Shown here: in pieces, positions 50,940-64,000 of the stretch | How the letters are laid out: each line of letters starts with the position of its first letter | Position numbering within the stretch: position 1 is the stretch's first letter | NCBI GenBank assembly: GCA_963575745.1 | Contig: CAUYUJ010021137.1 | Span: 195,352-259,351 of the forward strand | Reading direction: 5' to 3' | Source of the DNA: Prorocentrum cordatum | Lineage: Eukaryota; Sar; Dinophyceae; Prorocentrales; Prorocentraceae | Length of the DNA: 64,000 bases | Notes under the pieces: generated by a model | Database searches by the model: none | Told to the model about the DNA's origin: nothing | Seen by the model: only the letters and a program-made list of their open reading frames with translations | Program-made: the position numbers and the translations under genes

Positions 50940-50993
50940 GGAGGGAGGAGGAGGAGGAGGAGGAGGAAGAGGAGGAGGAGGAGGAGGAGGAGC
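50940..50993 (-). repeat. (CTC)n tract at 5' side of LINE-1
   Basis: GGA repeats on the plus strand; CTC in LINE-1 sense, upstream of the tandem 82-mers. Likely 5' boundary of the element. Confidence 0.8.
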
Positions 50994-50999
50994 GTGAGC

Positions 51000-51565
51000 C
51001 CCCTCGCCAGTGGCCAAAAGCCTCCCGGAGGCTCCCTGGAGAACCCAATCACGAAGAACTCGATGCCACCCCTCCGCAGCCCAGGGCGCTGTTCGCCCTC
51101 GCGCCAGTTGTGACTCACACCGAGGCGGCCGTATTCCAAGCAGAACTCCCAGCGAACTCGGGAGCGGCCAAGAGGGGGGTGTGCAAATCATGACCGGCGG
51201 CACGTGCGCGGCCCAGCGGGGGGGCCAGGGACGTAATGAAATAAGAAGAGGCGCCGTGAAATCTGGGGAGATATCATGGCCCCCGCCATGGTATCCACCC
51301 CCCCCTAGTCATCACCCCCCTCTTTGCCGCCCCCGACGAACCTTCACGGGGGGCCTCTCCACGAGCCTAGCCGGGGCTGACTGGCTTGCTTCGGCCGTCC
51401 CCGCTGCGCCCTGGAGGCCACAGCCCAGGCACGGCTGCAGGATGGGCCCGCGAGGGCAGCCTGGCACCGCCTGAGCGCTTCCAGAACTCCAAGATCCTCA
51501 ACTCTACTAGGTCCCCTACTGATGGAGGGCACCGGCCCATGCCTGGAACATGAGAGGGAAGGCTA
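51000..51565. other. Spacer, no supported gene
   Basis: GC-rich with C runs (51296-51330). The frames found lack protein-like composition or motifs. Confidence 0.5.
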
Positions 51566-51722
51566 AGGTTAAGTCGGGCCTATCCCTCTACAGGGGGAAT
51601 ATCCAAAAAGATTTGGGGACGATGTGTTCAATTATTGTTGATCATTTTTGGGTATGTTTGAAATATTTCGATTTTTCGTCCAAAACCCGCCTGTAGGGGG
51701 ACATGCCCGACCTAAGGCTAAG
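51566..51722. mobile_element. TIR element T, copy A
   Basis: Begins TTAAGTCGGGCCTATCCC and ends, inverted, TTAGGTCGGGCATGTCCC. The interior of ~90 bp is A/T-rich (CAATTATTGTTGATCATTTT). Each end also contains a small hairpin (CCCTCTACAGGG or CCTGTAGGGGG side). MITE-like, no coding. Confidence 0.8.
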
Positions 51723-51883
51723 GGGAGGAACATGTGATCGGCGACACGTCACGGAAAGATCGGCGATGGACCCTGGAGCAAATCCGCGCTCCTGGACGGG
51801 AAAGGTCTATCGGGCTCCCATCGGCGATCCATGGGCGATCGTGGGTCGGTGCATCCCCTCCTGAGCCTACCAGCCCTAACGTT

Positions 51884-52025
51884 AGGTCGGGCGTGTCCTC
51901 CTATACAGGGGGATGTTGCACGAAAAATAACAAACAGTAGAAATAATGAAAAATTCGGCCCCAGACTACTTCTCACTATATTTGAACACTCCTCCTGTAG
52001 AGGGACAGGCCCGACTGAACCCTAA
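51884..52025. mobile_element. TIR element T, copy B
   Basis: Ends TTAGGTCGGGCGTGTCC and, inverted, TTCAGTCGGGCCTGTCCC. The interior has CACGAAAAATAACAAACAG and AGACTACTTCTCACTATATT, shared with copy D at 29.3 kb and with 62650-62740. Confidence 0.8.
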
Positions 52026-52074
52026 CGCTGTAAGCACCTCCGTGCCCCAGGAGAGCAAGAGGAACAGCACTGGA

Positions 52075-52145
52075 GGGACCTAAGGAACATCGAGCCCCTT
52101 CCGAACCCAAACTGTTCCTTCTTTCAGCGGCTTGACCGTATGACC
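52075..52145. repeat. Fragment of dispersed repeat X
   Basis: GACCTAAGGAACATCGAGCC and GTTCCTTCTTTCAG match the spacer part of repeat X near 32333-32500. Confidence 0.5.
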
Positions 52146-52165
52146 CCTCCATCAAGACCCCGAGA

Positions 52166-52256
52166 GCTTACGATTAAGTCGGGCCTGTCCCCCTACAGGG
52201 GTATTTTTTTCGTCGGAAATCCCTCTGTAGGGGGACACGCCCGGCATAAGCTTACG
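52166..52256. mobile_element. TIR element T, copy C (shortest)
   Basis: Only ~90 bp: TTAAGTCGGGCCTGTCCCCC, about 30 bases, then the inverted end TTATGCCGGGCGTGTCCCCC. Nearly just two terminal repeats. Confidence 0.8.
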
Positions 52257-52354
52257 AACGCGCTCCAAAAATCTGGAACAGCTCCGCCTCCCGCCGCACC
52301 CTGGGAGCAGCAGGACAGCACCGCACGGGGCCGAGGGCGCAGGGGAGCACGAGG

Positions 52355-52570
52355 AGGCGAGGAGGAGGAGAGGAGGGAGGAGGAGAGGAGGAGAAGGAGA
52401 GGAGAGGAGGAGGAGAGGTGGAGGGAGGGAGGAGGAGAGATGGAGGGAGGGAGGGAGGAGGGAGGAGGAGGAGGAGGAGAGGAGGAGAAGGAGAGGAGAA
52501 GAGGAGGAGAGATGGATGGAGCGAGGATGAAGGGGAAGGAGTGGGAGGAGGGAGGAGGGGGAAGGAGGAG
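52355..52570. repeat. GGA-rich low-complexity tract
   Basis: GGAGGA/GAGGAGA with GATGGA variants. No coding value. Would be the intron 3' of the Mei2-like exon if that gene is real. Confidence 0.9.
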
Positions 52571-52639
52571 CAGTTGCCCCCGATGTCGACCGGCGGGCGC
52601 GGGGCCGGCGCCCCCGCGCCGGCGGCGGCGGCGTTTTGG

Positions 52640-52783
52640 TCCTCCGCGGTGGAGCGCGAGAGCTTGCGGCCGTGGAAGCAGCGGTAGAACTCCTGGGCCG
52701 TCTGCGGGTCGACGAGGTTCAGGAAGGCGAAGCCACGGTTGGCCCCCGTGCGGATGTCCAGGGGCAGGTAGAAGAAGTCGTAC
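52640..52783 (-). CDS. Exon of a Mei2-like RNA-binding protein (RRM)
   Basis: On the minus strand, after CCCATGCAG, the exon encodes YDFFYLPLDIRTGANRGFAF, then LNLVDPQTAQEFYRCFHGRK, then LSRSTAEDQNA. This is the second half of the Mei2-type C-terminal RRM, whose hallmark is YDFFYLPIDF followed by the RNP1-like GFAFIN. The first half (RNP2 strand) should lie on an upstream exon at higher coordinates; I did not find it. The 3' splice site CAG|G fits. The exon end is not fixed; the frame stays open into Ala-rich and then TCC-rich codons, so the donor is probably near 52640. Mei2-like proteins bind RNA in meiosis and growth control. The frame has no start codon and is easily missed. Confidence 0.7.
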
Positions 52784-53039
52784 CTGCATGGGCCACACCG
52801 AATTCTGTGGCGGTGCTAGAAGGAAGTCCACATCGGGGTCCACCTCGGCGACCCTGCTCGAAACTGGAGGAAACTGCCCCGCTCTCCAGGTGTAACATGG
52901 TCCTCGACAACATGTCTGGCCAGATGCGAAACGTGAGACGAGATCCACCTGCTCTCAGAAAGCGGAGCCGATGGAAGGCAACAGTATCCTGCGATCTTAG
53001 CCCCGCCTGGGTCGACCTTGATAGACAAAACTCATTCCA

Positions 53040-53465
53040 TGGAGGAGGAGAAGGTGGAGCAGGAGGAGAAGGAGGAGGAGGAGGAAGGGGATAACGGAGA
53101 AGAACGAGGGGGAGAGGGAGGAGGAGGAGGAGGGAAGGAGGAGGAGGAGAAGGAGGAGGATAATAGAGGAGGATGAGGGGAGGAAGAAGAAGGGGAGACG
53201 GGAAGGGAGGGGGAGGAGGAGGAGAAAGGAGGGGAGAGGAGGAGGAGGCGGAAGAGGAGGAGAGGGAGGAGGAGGAGAAGAGGAGGAAGGAGGAGCATGA
53301 GGAGGAGAAGGAGGAAAGGCAGGAGGGGGAGGAGGCGGAGGAGGAGGAAGAGGAAGAGGGGCAGAGGAGGGTAGGCGGGAGGGGGAGGGGGAGGGGGATG
53401 CGGAGGCGGAGGGGAGGGGGAGGGGGAGGAGGAGGAGGAGCAGGAGGAGGGGGAGGAGGAGGAGG
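53040..53465. repeat. Long GGA/GAGGAG low-complexity tract
   Basis: Over 400 bp of purine-only sequence on the plus strand. Frames across it are Glu/Gly/Arg or Pro/Ser/Leu runs and are not genes. Possible triplex or H-DNA former. Confidence 0.95.
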
Positions 53466-53737
53466 TTCAGTGTAAACCCAAGAGTCGTCAACGATGTTGG
53501 GGTGTAAACCCTCCCTCCAAGCTCCCTTTTCATAGGTCCTACAAGGGTTCATTTTCGCTGAGGGAGCTGCCTCCATGGAAGCCAACCGTTTGAACACACG
53601 GACGCACGCCAAACCGTTGTTCTCGGGATTCCAACGCCACGGAGCAGTCTGTCTGTTGCGTCTTGACGATCCCGAATCGTGTCAGAACGCCGTTCCTGGG
53701 ACTGTAACCCTGCGAATCAACGTAACTGCTGCACCCT

Positions 53738-53800
53738 CATGAGGAGGAGGAGGAGGAGGAGGAGGAGGAGGAGGAGGAGGAGGAGGAGGAGGAGGAGGTG
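53738..53800. repeat. (AGG)n microsatellite
   Basis: About 20 perfect AGG triplets. Confidence 0.95.
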
Positions 53801-54161
53801 TAGAACTTCGGGGCGTTGGGTGGAAAGACGCCAGTGTGCCGTTTCAGGGCACGCAGCTGGCCTGAGAACAGTCTTAGCGTTGCCACCGCCCCCGCGAAAC
53901 GCTCACCCGCCGCAACTGATTGTCAGTTTTTCGGCCTGCAACACGTTCACAGGAGGAGAGAAATACTGTTGTCCTGCTTGCCTTGTCGCGAGTTCTTCAA
54001 TCTCAGACACCTCGCGGCGTGATGCCGCCCACTCCCGCGTGACGGAGCGCGAGACGGCCCTCGGGGAGTCTCCGCGGGCCCTCTTCTGGATCTCCTGGGG
54101 GGCTGTGCCAGGTCCGCCCCGAGGCTTCAGGGGCGTCTGCGGTGCTCCCGGGAGCCTCCAG
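53801..54161. other. Spacer between microsatellites, no gene
   Basis: Mixed sequence with no motif recognised. It ends at the (CTC)n that precedes the spliced-leader relic. Confidence 0.5.
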
Positions 54162-54221
54162 GGGCCTCCTCCTCCTCCTCCTCCTCCTCCTCCTCCTCCT
54201 CCTCCTCCTCCTCCTCCTCCT
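54162..54221 (+). repeat. (CTC)n tract at 5' side of LINE-2
   Basis: Nineteen or so CTC triplets running directly into CCGTAGCC of the spliced leader. Candidate insertion target of LINE-2. Confidence 0.9.
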
Positions 54222-54242
54222 TCCGTAGCCATTTTGGCTCAA
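54222..54242 (+). other. Relict dinoflagellate spliced leader
   Basis: TCCGTAGCCATTTTGGCTCA plus A matches 21 of the 22 bases of the dinoflagellate spliced leader; only the final G is replaced by C. It abuts (CTC)n on the left and the LINE-2 5' UTR on the right, as expected if a trans-spliced LINE-2 transcript was reverse-transcribed to its 5' end and inserted. Confidence 0.85.
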
Positions 54243-54409
54243 CATGCTTGCACTGTGGGGGCTCCGCGCCTCCGTGCCTGCAAGGATACCGCTAGTCCGC
54301 GGCAGTCTCCAAGATTTTTCACCGAATGAGCTCCTGGAGGAGCAAGGTTTGTTACAATACACTCCCTACAGTGCCTGTGGTGGCTTTCTAGCCTGACACG
54401 TCTGCAGCC

Positions 54410-55476
54410 ATGGGGGTCGAAGCTGCTGCCCGCACCTCTGCCGAACGCAGCCGCTCGGGCGAGCGCAGGAGCGCCGCCACAGCCAGCGGCAGCAGCGCGT
54501 CTGGAGCCGATCAGCTTCAGGTGCAAGACCCGTGGCGAGCAGCAGGAGTGGGAGCTGACGGTGGACAACTGCAAGCGGGACTCGCAGCCGCAGAAGAACG
54601 CATCAAAGCACAGCTCAAGCAGCAGATGGACGCAGCGACAGCCGCACTCCAGTCCACCGTCTCCAGCTCCTTCGGCAGCCTCTCTCAAGATATTGACAAC
54701 AAGCTCAAACCGCACGTGGAGCGCATCGACAGGCACCAGGCTCAGCTCGCTTCGCTTCGCTACAATAATCAACGACCAAGCTGGAGGAGGACAATGCTAC
54801 GATGCGCAACCAGATCCGCACAATGCAGGCCACGCTGGCGCAGGTGGACGAGCTGGGCCAGAGCGACCACCCCGACATGCTGCGGATTACCGCCTGGGAC
54901 CGACAGCCTGACCCCCAGCTCTTCGTGGCCAACTGCAGCAAGGTGGTCACCCCCGAGGCCCTCCTGGCGGCGATTGGCGCGTGGCTCAAGGCCGCTGGCG
55001 TGGAGGTGGCGCATGTGGACACCAACGAGCGCGAGCCCGCCAAGAGGCTCCACATATACCCCCCAGGCGGCGCGACGGGCAAGGCCAGGGCGCTGGCGAT
55101 GGCGAAGCATCTCAAGCTCCCGTGCGGCAAGTGGCGCGACTTCACGGTGCAGGCCACGGACGGGCAGGTGGAGTGGCTCTATGTCAACCCAGACAAAAGC
55201 CCGAAGGCGGTGCGAGTGGAGATCCAGACGAAGAAGCTCATGGGCCTTTGCCAGGCCGCCATGGTCGGGGACTGGTGGGTGCAGCGGCACCTGGGCATGG
55301 TACACTGCGGCACGACGCCCGTGGCGGAAGTTGCCGCCAAGGGCATGGAGGACCCGTCCCAGGTCAATTGGAACCCAGAGGCGCGCTCAAAGCTCAAGCT
55401 GGACACGGACGCGATCATGGTCTCCTTCAGACAGCTCTTCCGCGCGGTGGGTACGGCCAGCTGGTACTCTTCCTAG
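54410..55476 (+). pseudogene. LINE-2 ORF1 (coiled-coil), one frameshift
   Basis: ATG 54410 opens a frame with helical sequence (AAEERIKAQLKQQMDAATAA, DIDNKLKPHVERIDRHQAQL). It breaks near 54765, after which another frame continues the coiled coil (TKLEEDNATMRNQIRTMQAT) and a folded domain (DMLRITAWDRQPDPQLFVAN, YPPGGATGKARALAMAKHL, LMGLCQAAMVGDWWVQRHLG) to TAG 55474-55476. ORF1 proteins of LINEs have a coiled coil followed by an RNA-binding domain. The PDPQLFVAN segment may be RRM-like, but I cannot confirm that. ORF2 starts ~50 bp downstream. Confidence 0.6.
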
Positions 55477-55501
55477 CCCTCGCTGGACCCCCTGGTTGTG
55501 A

Positions 55502-59467
<3,966 letters not shown>

Positions 59468-59504
59468 TGTAGCTGCACGACTCACCCCCCTGAGTACGTG
59501 GACT

Positions 59505-59718
59505 CCTCCTCGTCCTCCTCCTCCTCCTCTTCCGCCTCCTCCTCCTCCTCCTCCTCCTCCGGGGAGCCCGTCGCCGTCGTTGCCGCTGCCGCCGCTGCCG
59601 CCGCTGCTGCGACTGCAGTCGGGGGCTTGCCCGTGGAACCAGTCGTCGTCATCGCCGCCGTCGTCTTCGTCGTCGCCGTCGTCGTCGTCGTCGTCGCCGC
59701 CGTCGCCGTCGTCGTCGT

Positions 59719-59761
<43 letters not shown>

Positions 59762-59790
59762 GTCGCTGTCGTCGTCGTCGTCGGCTTGCG
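59505..59790 (+). repeat. (CTC)n then (GTC)/(GCC) microsatellites at 3' side of LINE-2
   Basis: CTC repeats (59505-59560) begin about 40 bp past the LINE-2 stop, followed by GCC-rich and long GTC-rich tracts to about 59785. The CTC part is the likely 3' boundary of LINE-2. Confidence 0.9.
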
Positions 59791-60185
59791 CTTTCGCTGC
59801 GCCGCCGAGCCGTCGGTGGCGGCGAAGTTGTAAGGCCCGCCAGATCTGAGCTCCCTCGCACTGGCCTGCCATTGTGTTTCCTCTTCCCTTCGGTTGGCCA
59901 GGGGGACGCGGGGAGTGGATGAATCGGCAGCGAGCCCAGGGGGGCCTCCGGCATTTTGAGAAGTTTTATAAGCCTTCCCCGGTCGGGTTCTCAGAAGGCT
60001 GGAGGGTTTTGAGGCGCCCCGCCGCCTTCTGAGAACCGCCGCCTTCTGAGAAGGGCTGCCCCCTCTCACTTCCCCCCCGCGCGCGTTGCCAAATGAAGTG
60101 TGACCTGCTTGGGACGCAGGTGTATGTAATGGATGCCTCCGAAGATCTGTGATCACTCTCGGTGCGGCTCTAGGCCGCCTGCAAC
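59791..60185. other. Spacer with CCTTCTGAGAA direct and inverted repeats
   Basis: GCCTTCTGAGAA/TTCTCAGAAGG occurs at 59955-60060 in both orientations, able to fold. No gene. Confidence 0.6.
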
Positions 60186-60698
60186 TTGGGGTGCCGTGTG
60201 CTGGATGGTGGTAGCGAGTGGCAGCGGCGACGGTATCGGCTGACTGGTGGCTCCGAACTCGCAAGTGGCAAGCAACCTTGCGGGCTTTCTGTGTATCATC
60301 CGTATTGCTTTTTGGTGGATGCGTTTGTTTTGGCAGGTTTCCTCCGAAGTAGCAGTGACAAGCTGGCGAGCAGTTACATGGTCAGACGCGCGTGCTGTAC
60401 GGCTGGCACCCACGGGCTTCATGGTTTGGTTCCTGTCGTCGATGCTAATGCGGGTTGGCAGGACTTTGCGGATTCGGATGCGTGGCGACGTATTCGTTCC
60501 CATTTGTTCACGTTCAATGTTGCATACTGTGTGAGCGGCGCACGTCCTGACTCGATGCACAGTGTGAGCGGACCGCGTCCTGACTCAAATGCACGTCGTT
60601 GCAAGGATGCCGCAGCTGGGACTCTTCGCAGAGCGCCTCTGCTCATAGATGGCAACAAGGTGCTGACGGAGGACCCCGGGCGCTCATGCCTGTCTTGA
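60186..60698 (+). CDS. Doubtful small ORF
   Basis: 170 codons, start to TGA. Balanced composition in the middle (SSDKLASSYMVRR, DAWRRIRSHLFTFNVAYC) but no motif or domain I recognise. A 34-bp tandem duplication (TGTGAGCGGCGCACGTCCTG type, 60531-60600) lies inside. It may be non-coding. Confidence 0.15.
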   Translation: MGCRVLDGGSEWQRRRYRLTGGSELASGKQPCGLSVYHPYCFLVDAFVLAGFLRSSSDKLASSYMVRRACCTAGTHGLHGLVPVVDANAGWQDFADSDAWRRIRSHLFTFNVAYCVSGARPDSMHSVSGPRPDSNARRCKDAAAGTLRRAPLLIDGNKVLTEDPGRSCLS

Positions 60699-61755
60699 TT
60701 GCAACACGCGTGTGTTTGTTTTTTTTTCTCTTGCGATGTGATTGTCGGCCATACCTTTAACGTTTGGTTTTTGCCAGTCGCTGAGCGTCAGTCGGACGTG
60801 TCGCAAATTGAGCTCGACCAATTATACCGCAATGCTTGTTCAGGATCTTGCGGTAGTGTCGAGCAAATGAAGACTACGGCGCGGTCGAGATCGTGTGTGG
60901 CCTTCGCTTGCTTCCCTGTAGACTTCCTTCGCCCATTTTTTCATTTACACGCGAGAGAGATGTGAGGCTTCCAGGGATGTCAGTACTCCTTTGCGCCAGG
61001 GCGAGGGTTACAGAGGCTCCCAAACCTCCCAAACTATGCTGGCGCGTGGTCCCCAAATCGTCAATCCAAAGCGCACCCTGTGTGTGTGGGTGTGGGTGTC
61101 GAGCCCTACGTTTGGAGTCTTGTGTGCGTCTGTTGACCACTGTGCATGGCAATCTATGTGCGCGATCCCGTGCCGGAGGAGCCCTGGGTGAGTGGAAGCC
61201 CATGTGTGAAACGGCACGTGTGGAGCCCTGTTTATGGAGCCCTGTGCGCGGGAACCTGCATGCGTGTGGAATCTCTGCCGCTCCCCTCGCAGCTCACTCT
61301 GGCCGCGCTGCTTGCGCTCCTGGCCGCCTCCCTCGCCGGGCGTGCCCTGCGCTGCGCTTGCTTGCTCCTGGCTGCCTCCCCCGTCGAGCGAGCTCCGTCG
61401 GGCGGGGCCGGGGCGAGGACGAGCCCGTTCCAGAGCGTTCTGGAACGCTCTGGGGAGGCCGCGGCGCCCGAGAAATCCTCCAGACCCAGACCCCCTCGAG
61501 TAATGAAAAAATCATGACGGGATGTTTTTCCCAATTTTCAGCCTCCGGGGGCCCTCACCGGGCCTCGGGAGCGTCAAAAAACGACTCAGGCTGCAAAGCC
61601 GGTCATTGGGAAAGGGTCCAGACCTCTGGGGGTCGACGCAATGAAAAAATCATCACGTCGGGGGTCTGGGGAGCCGCCGGACCTCAGATGTCCTCGATTT
61701 GTCCTCGCCCGACTGTGTCCTCCTCCTGGCTTCGTCTCGTCCCGCAGAGGACCCC
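60699..61755. other. Intergenic, no supported gene
   Basis: Frames here have biased composition. AATGAAAAAATCAT with CCAGACC upstream occurs twice (61487-61520 and 61616-61660). Nothing else recognised. Confidence 0.5.
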
Positions 61756-61905
61756 ACCCCGACCTTCCAGAGAGCTATTTTTTTAGCACGGGAGGCCTAA
61801 TAACCTAAAAAACGAAACGAAACAGCCTAAAACCAAGACAAATGATAGTTCTGGGATAGGTTTTTAAGTCGCGTGCTATTTTTTAGCCCGCCTGGAAGGT
61901 CAGGG
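61756..61905. repeat. Hairpin element with ~30-bp inverted ends
   Basis: CCCGACCTTCCAGAGAGC, then TATTTTTTTAGCAC, is mirrored by GTGCTATTTTTTAGCCCG, then CCTGGAAGGTCAGGGG. About 80 bp of A/T-rich interior (AAACGAAACGAAACAG). MITE-like, a single copy in this window. Confidence 0.75.
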
Positions 61906-62090
61906 GAGGGCACGCGGCTTCGCTCTGCTCCCGTCGGCTTCGCCCTGCGCCTCCCGGGAGGCGCCGGGGCACCGCGGGCGCCCGGACGCCGGCCGCCCGG
62001 CCACGGCGCGTGCTGCGACAGGGCTGCCGCCGTCAGCCAGCTGCCTCCTCTCGTCATCTGAACGCCTCGTCTCTCCCTCTCTCTCTCTCG

Positions 62091-62660
62091 CGTTATGTCG
62101 GGCGTGTCCCCCTACAGGGGGATCTCCGACGAAAAATACACCAAAACTCTCTCTCTCTCTCTCTCTCTCTCGCGTTATGTCGGGCGTGTCCCCCTACAGG
62201 GGGATCTCCGACGAAAAATACACCAAAACTCTCTCTCTCTCTCGCGTTATGTCGGGCGTGTCCCCCTACAGGGGGATCTCCGACGAAAAATACACCAAAA
62301 CTCTCTATCTCTCTCTCTCTCGCGTTATGTCGGGCGTGTCCCCCTACAGGGGGATCTCCGACGAAAAATACACCAAAACTCTCTCTCTCTCTCTCGCGTT
62401 ATGTCGGGCGTGTCCCCCTACAGGGGGATTTCCAACGAAAAATACACCAAAACTCTCTCTGTCTCTCTCGCGTTATGTCGGGCGTGTCCCCCTACAGGGG
62501 GATCTCCGACGAAAAATACACCAAAACTCTCTCTCTCTCTCTCGCGTTATGTCGGGCGTGTCCCCCTACAGGGGGATTTCCCACGAAAAATACACCAAAA
62601 CTTTTTCTCTCGCGTTATGTCGGGCGTGTCCCCCTACAGGGGGGATTTTTGACAAAAATA
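62091..62660 (+). repeat. Eight-copy tandem array of the TIR element T head
   Basis: Eight copies of CGTTATGTCGGGCGTGTCCC, a C run, TACAGGGGGAT, TCCGACGAAAAATACACCAA, then (CT)n, at 62091, 62171, 62243, 62321, 62395, 62469, 62543 and 62611. Unit length is 70-82 bp because (CT)n varies. The last copy continues into element T interior (AAAATACTCCCCAGACTATT, to about 62760). Each unit folds at CCCCCTACAGGGGG. Peptides such as VGRVPLQGDL read in all frames are artefacts. Confidence 0.95.
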
Positions 62661-62896
62661 AAAGATACCCCCCAAACTACCCCAGGAAGGTCAAAGAATA
62701 TCTAAAAAATACTCCCCAGACTATTTTTGGACAATGTTTGTATATTTTTTGGGGGTTTTTACCTAACAGCGAAGACTGATAGGTTTCTAGTTGACTCAAA
62801 AGAGCTCACAGATCACTCCACAGGGGGGTCCGGGCAGGTGTTGGGGAGTTGCCGGGCGGCAGGGTGCCGGGCTCGTTTTTCACCAACAGTCACACA

Positions 62897-63400
62897 CTTC
62901 GTGCTCTTCGACTTCCCAGAACTCCATTCCCAGGCCACATTCTCAATACCCGGATGCAACAGTCACACACTTCGTGCTCTTCGAGATCCCAGAACGCCAT
63001 TCCCGGGCCACATTTAGAATAACCGGATGCAACAGTCACACACTTCGTGCTCTTCGACTTCCCAGAACTCCATTCCCGGGCCACATTTTGGATGCCCGGA
63101 GCCAACTGTAGGCCACTTCGTGCTCTTCGATTTCCCAGAACTCCATTCCCGGGCCACATTTTGAATGCCCGGAGCCAACTGTAGGCCACTTCGTGCTCTT
63201 CGAGTTCCCAGAACTCCATTCCCGGGCCACATTTTGAATGCCCGGAGCCAACTGTAGGCCACTTCGTGCTCTTCGAGTTCCCAGAACTCCATTCCCGGGC
63301 CACATTTTGAATGCCCGTAGCCAACTGTAGGCAACTTCGTGCTCTTCGACTTCCCAGAACTCCCATTCCTGGGCCACATTTTCAGCAGGGGCAAGAGCAC
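62897..63400. repeat. 73-bp tandem repeat, seven copies
   Basis: CTTCGTGCTCTTCGA begins copies at 62897, 62970, 63043, 63116, 63189, 63262 and 63335, a strict 73-bp period. Each copy has CCCAGAACTCCATTCCCGGG and CCACATTTTGAATGCCCGG. 73 is not a multiple of three, so the long minus-strand frame across it cycles through all frames and is not a protein. Confidence 0.95.
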
Positions 63401-64000
63401 GACGAGGAGGAGGACGAGCAAGACCAGGAGGACGAGGACGAGCAGGAGCAGGACGAGGAGCAGGAGGAGCAGGAGAAGAAGGACGAGCAGGAGGAGGAGG
63501 AGGACGAGCAGGAGGAGGAGGACGACCAGGAGGAGGAGGACGACCAGGAAGAGGAGGAGGAGGAGGAGGAGGGGAGGGGGAGGAGTACCAGGAGGAGGAG
63601 GAGGAGGAGGAGGAGGAGGAGGAGGAGGAGGACGAGGACGAGGAGGAGGAGGAGGAGGGGGGGAGAGTACCAGGAGGAGGAGAACGAGGACCACCAGGAG
63701 GAGGAGGAGGAGGAGGAGGAGGAGGAGGAGGAGGAGGAGGAGGAGGAGAGAACACCAGGAGGAGGAGGACGAGCAAGACGAGGAGGACGAGAACGAGGAC
63801 GACCAGGAAGAGGAGGATGAGGAGGAGGAGGAGGGGAGGGGGGAGGACTACCAGGAGGAGGAGGAGGAGGAGGAGGAGGAGGAGGAAGAGGAGGAGGAGG
63901 ACGAGGAGGAGGAGGAGGAGGAGAGGACGAGGAGGAGGAGGGGGGGGGAGAGCACCAGGAGGAGGAGAACGAGGACCACCAGGAGGGAGGAGGAGGAGGA
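63400..64000. repeat. GGA/GAC low-complexity tract to window end
   Basis: Mostly AGG and GAC triplets with CCAGGAGGA interruptions. Non-coding. Confidence 0.95.

Noticed and set aside
53173-53475. Glu/Gly/Arg-rich ORF
   Set aside because: Pure GGA/GAG low complexity with no start context or other coding sign.
62010-62779. Repeat protein with VGRVPLQGD units
   Set aside because: The same peptide appears in all three plus frames because of an eight-copy DNA repeat; (CT)n between units varies in length without regard to frame.
62890-63694. Minus-strand repeat protein (NVAREWSSG / KMWPGNGV)
   Set aside because: A 73-bp unit cycles through three frames, giving unrelated peptides from one DNA repeat.

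Overview
The window reads as repeat-rich nuclear DNA from a dinoflagellate. Several independent signs agree. A relict dinoflagellate spliced leader (18 core bases CCGTAGCCATTTTGGCTC) sits at 54222-54242. There is a plant-type telomeric repeat, (CCCTAAA)n, at 23225-23267. One exon resembles a bacterial HU/histone-like protein, a class dinoflagellates use. One intron is bounded by a CAGGTC direct repeat. GC is high, simple-sequence tracts are very abundant, and degenerate Copia and LINE retroelements fill much of the sequence. No rRNA, tRNA, CRISPR array or bacterial operon was seen.

Layout. 1-9.3 kb holds four host-like genes: a frameshifted gene with a hAT-dimerisation-like segment (2-1714), a two-exon gene (2270-4666) whose only visible intron is packed with palindromic satellite, a gene ending in a GIY-YIG-like domain (6384-7544), and a C2H2-like zinc-finger/coiled-coil gene (8477-9286) preceded by a duplicated 12-bp minisatellite. 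9.5-17.9 kb is dominated by two unrelated palindromic satellites: TTAGAGCTCC/GGAGCTCTAA hairpins, and TTAACCGTT..ATCGAT..AACGGTTAA hairpins alternating with C-run/G-run hairpins. Embedded among them are a second, frameshifted copy of the zinc-finger gene (13304-14081) and the HU-like exon (15349-15560). 17.9-21.4 kb has two hypothetical genes, the second cut by a 100-N assembly gap (21401-21500).

21.5-32.7 kb has no gene I can defend. It contains fold-back elements, a segmental duplication, microsatellites and small terminal-inverted-repeat (TIR) elements. 32.7-43.3 kb is a Copia LTR retrotransposon with 257-bp LTRs: gag, protease, a cytosine-methyltransferase-like domain, integrase, RT, RNase H and an unusual membrane-spanning C-terminal tail. 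It is nested in a MITE, which is nested in an older repeat. An uninterrupted copy of the MITE nearby proves the insertion boundary. 44.1-50.9 kb (minus strand) is a LINE with an apparently intact 1786-codon ORF2 (endonuclease, RT, RNase H). 54.2-59.5 kb (plus strand) is a second, decayed LINE that begins exactly with the spliced-leader relic. Both LINEs are bounded by (CTC)n tracts. Between them are three small TIR elements and one exon of a Mei2-like RRM gene (52640-52783, minus). 60-64 kb is non-coding: a hairpin, an eight-copy array of the TIR-element head, a strict 73-bp tandem repeat, and GGA tracts.

Most host-like frames break at or near short homopolymers, so some frameshifts may be assembly errors rather than decay. 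Family assignments come from reading motifs by eye; no database search was possible.
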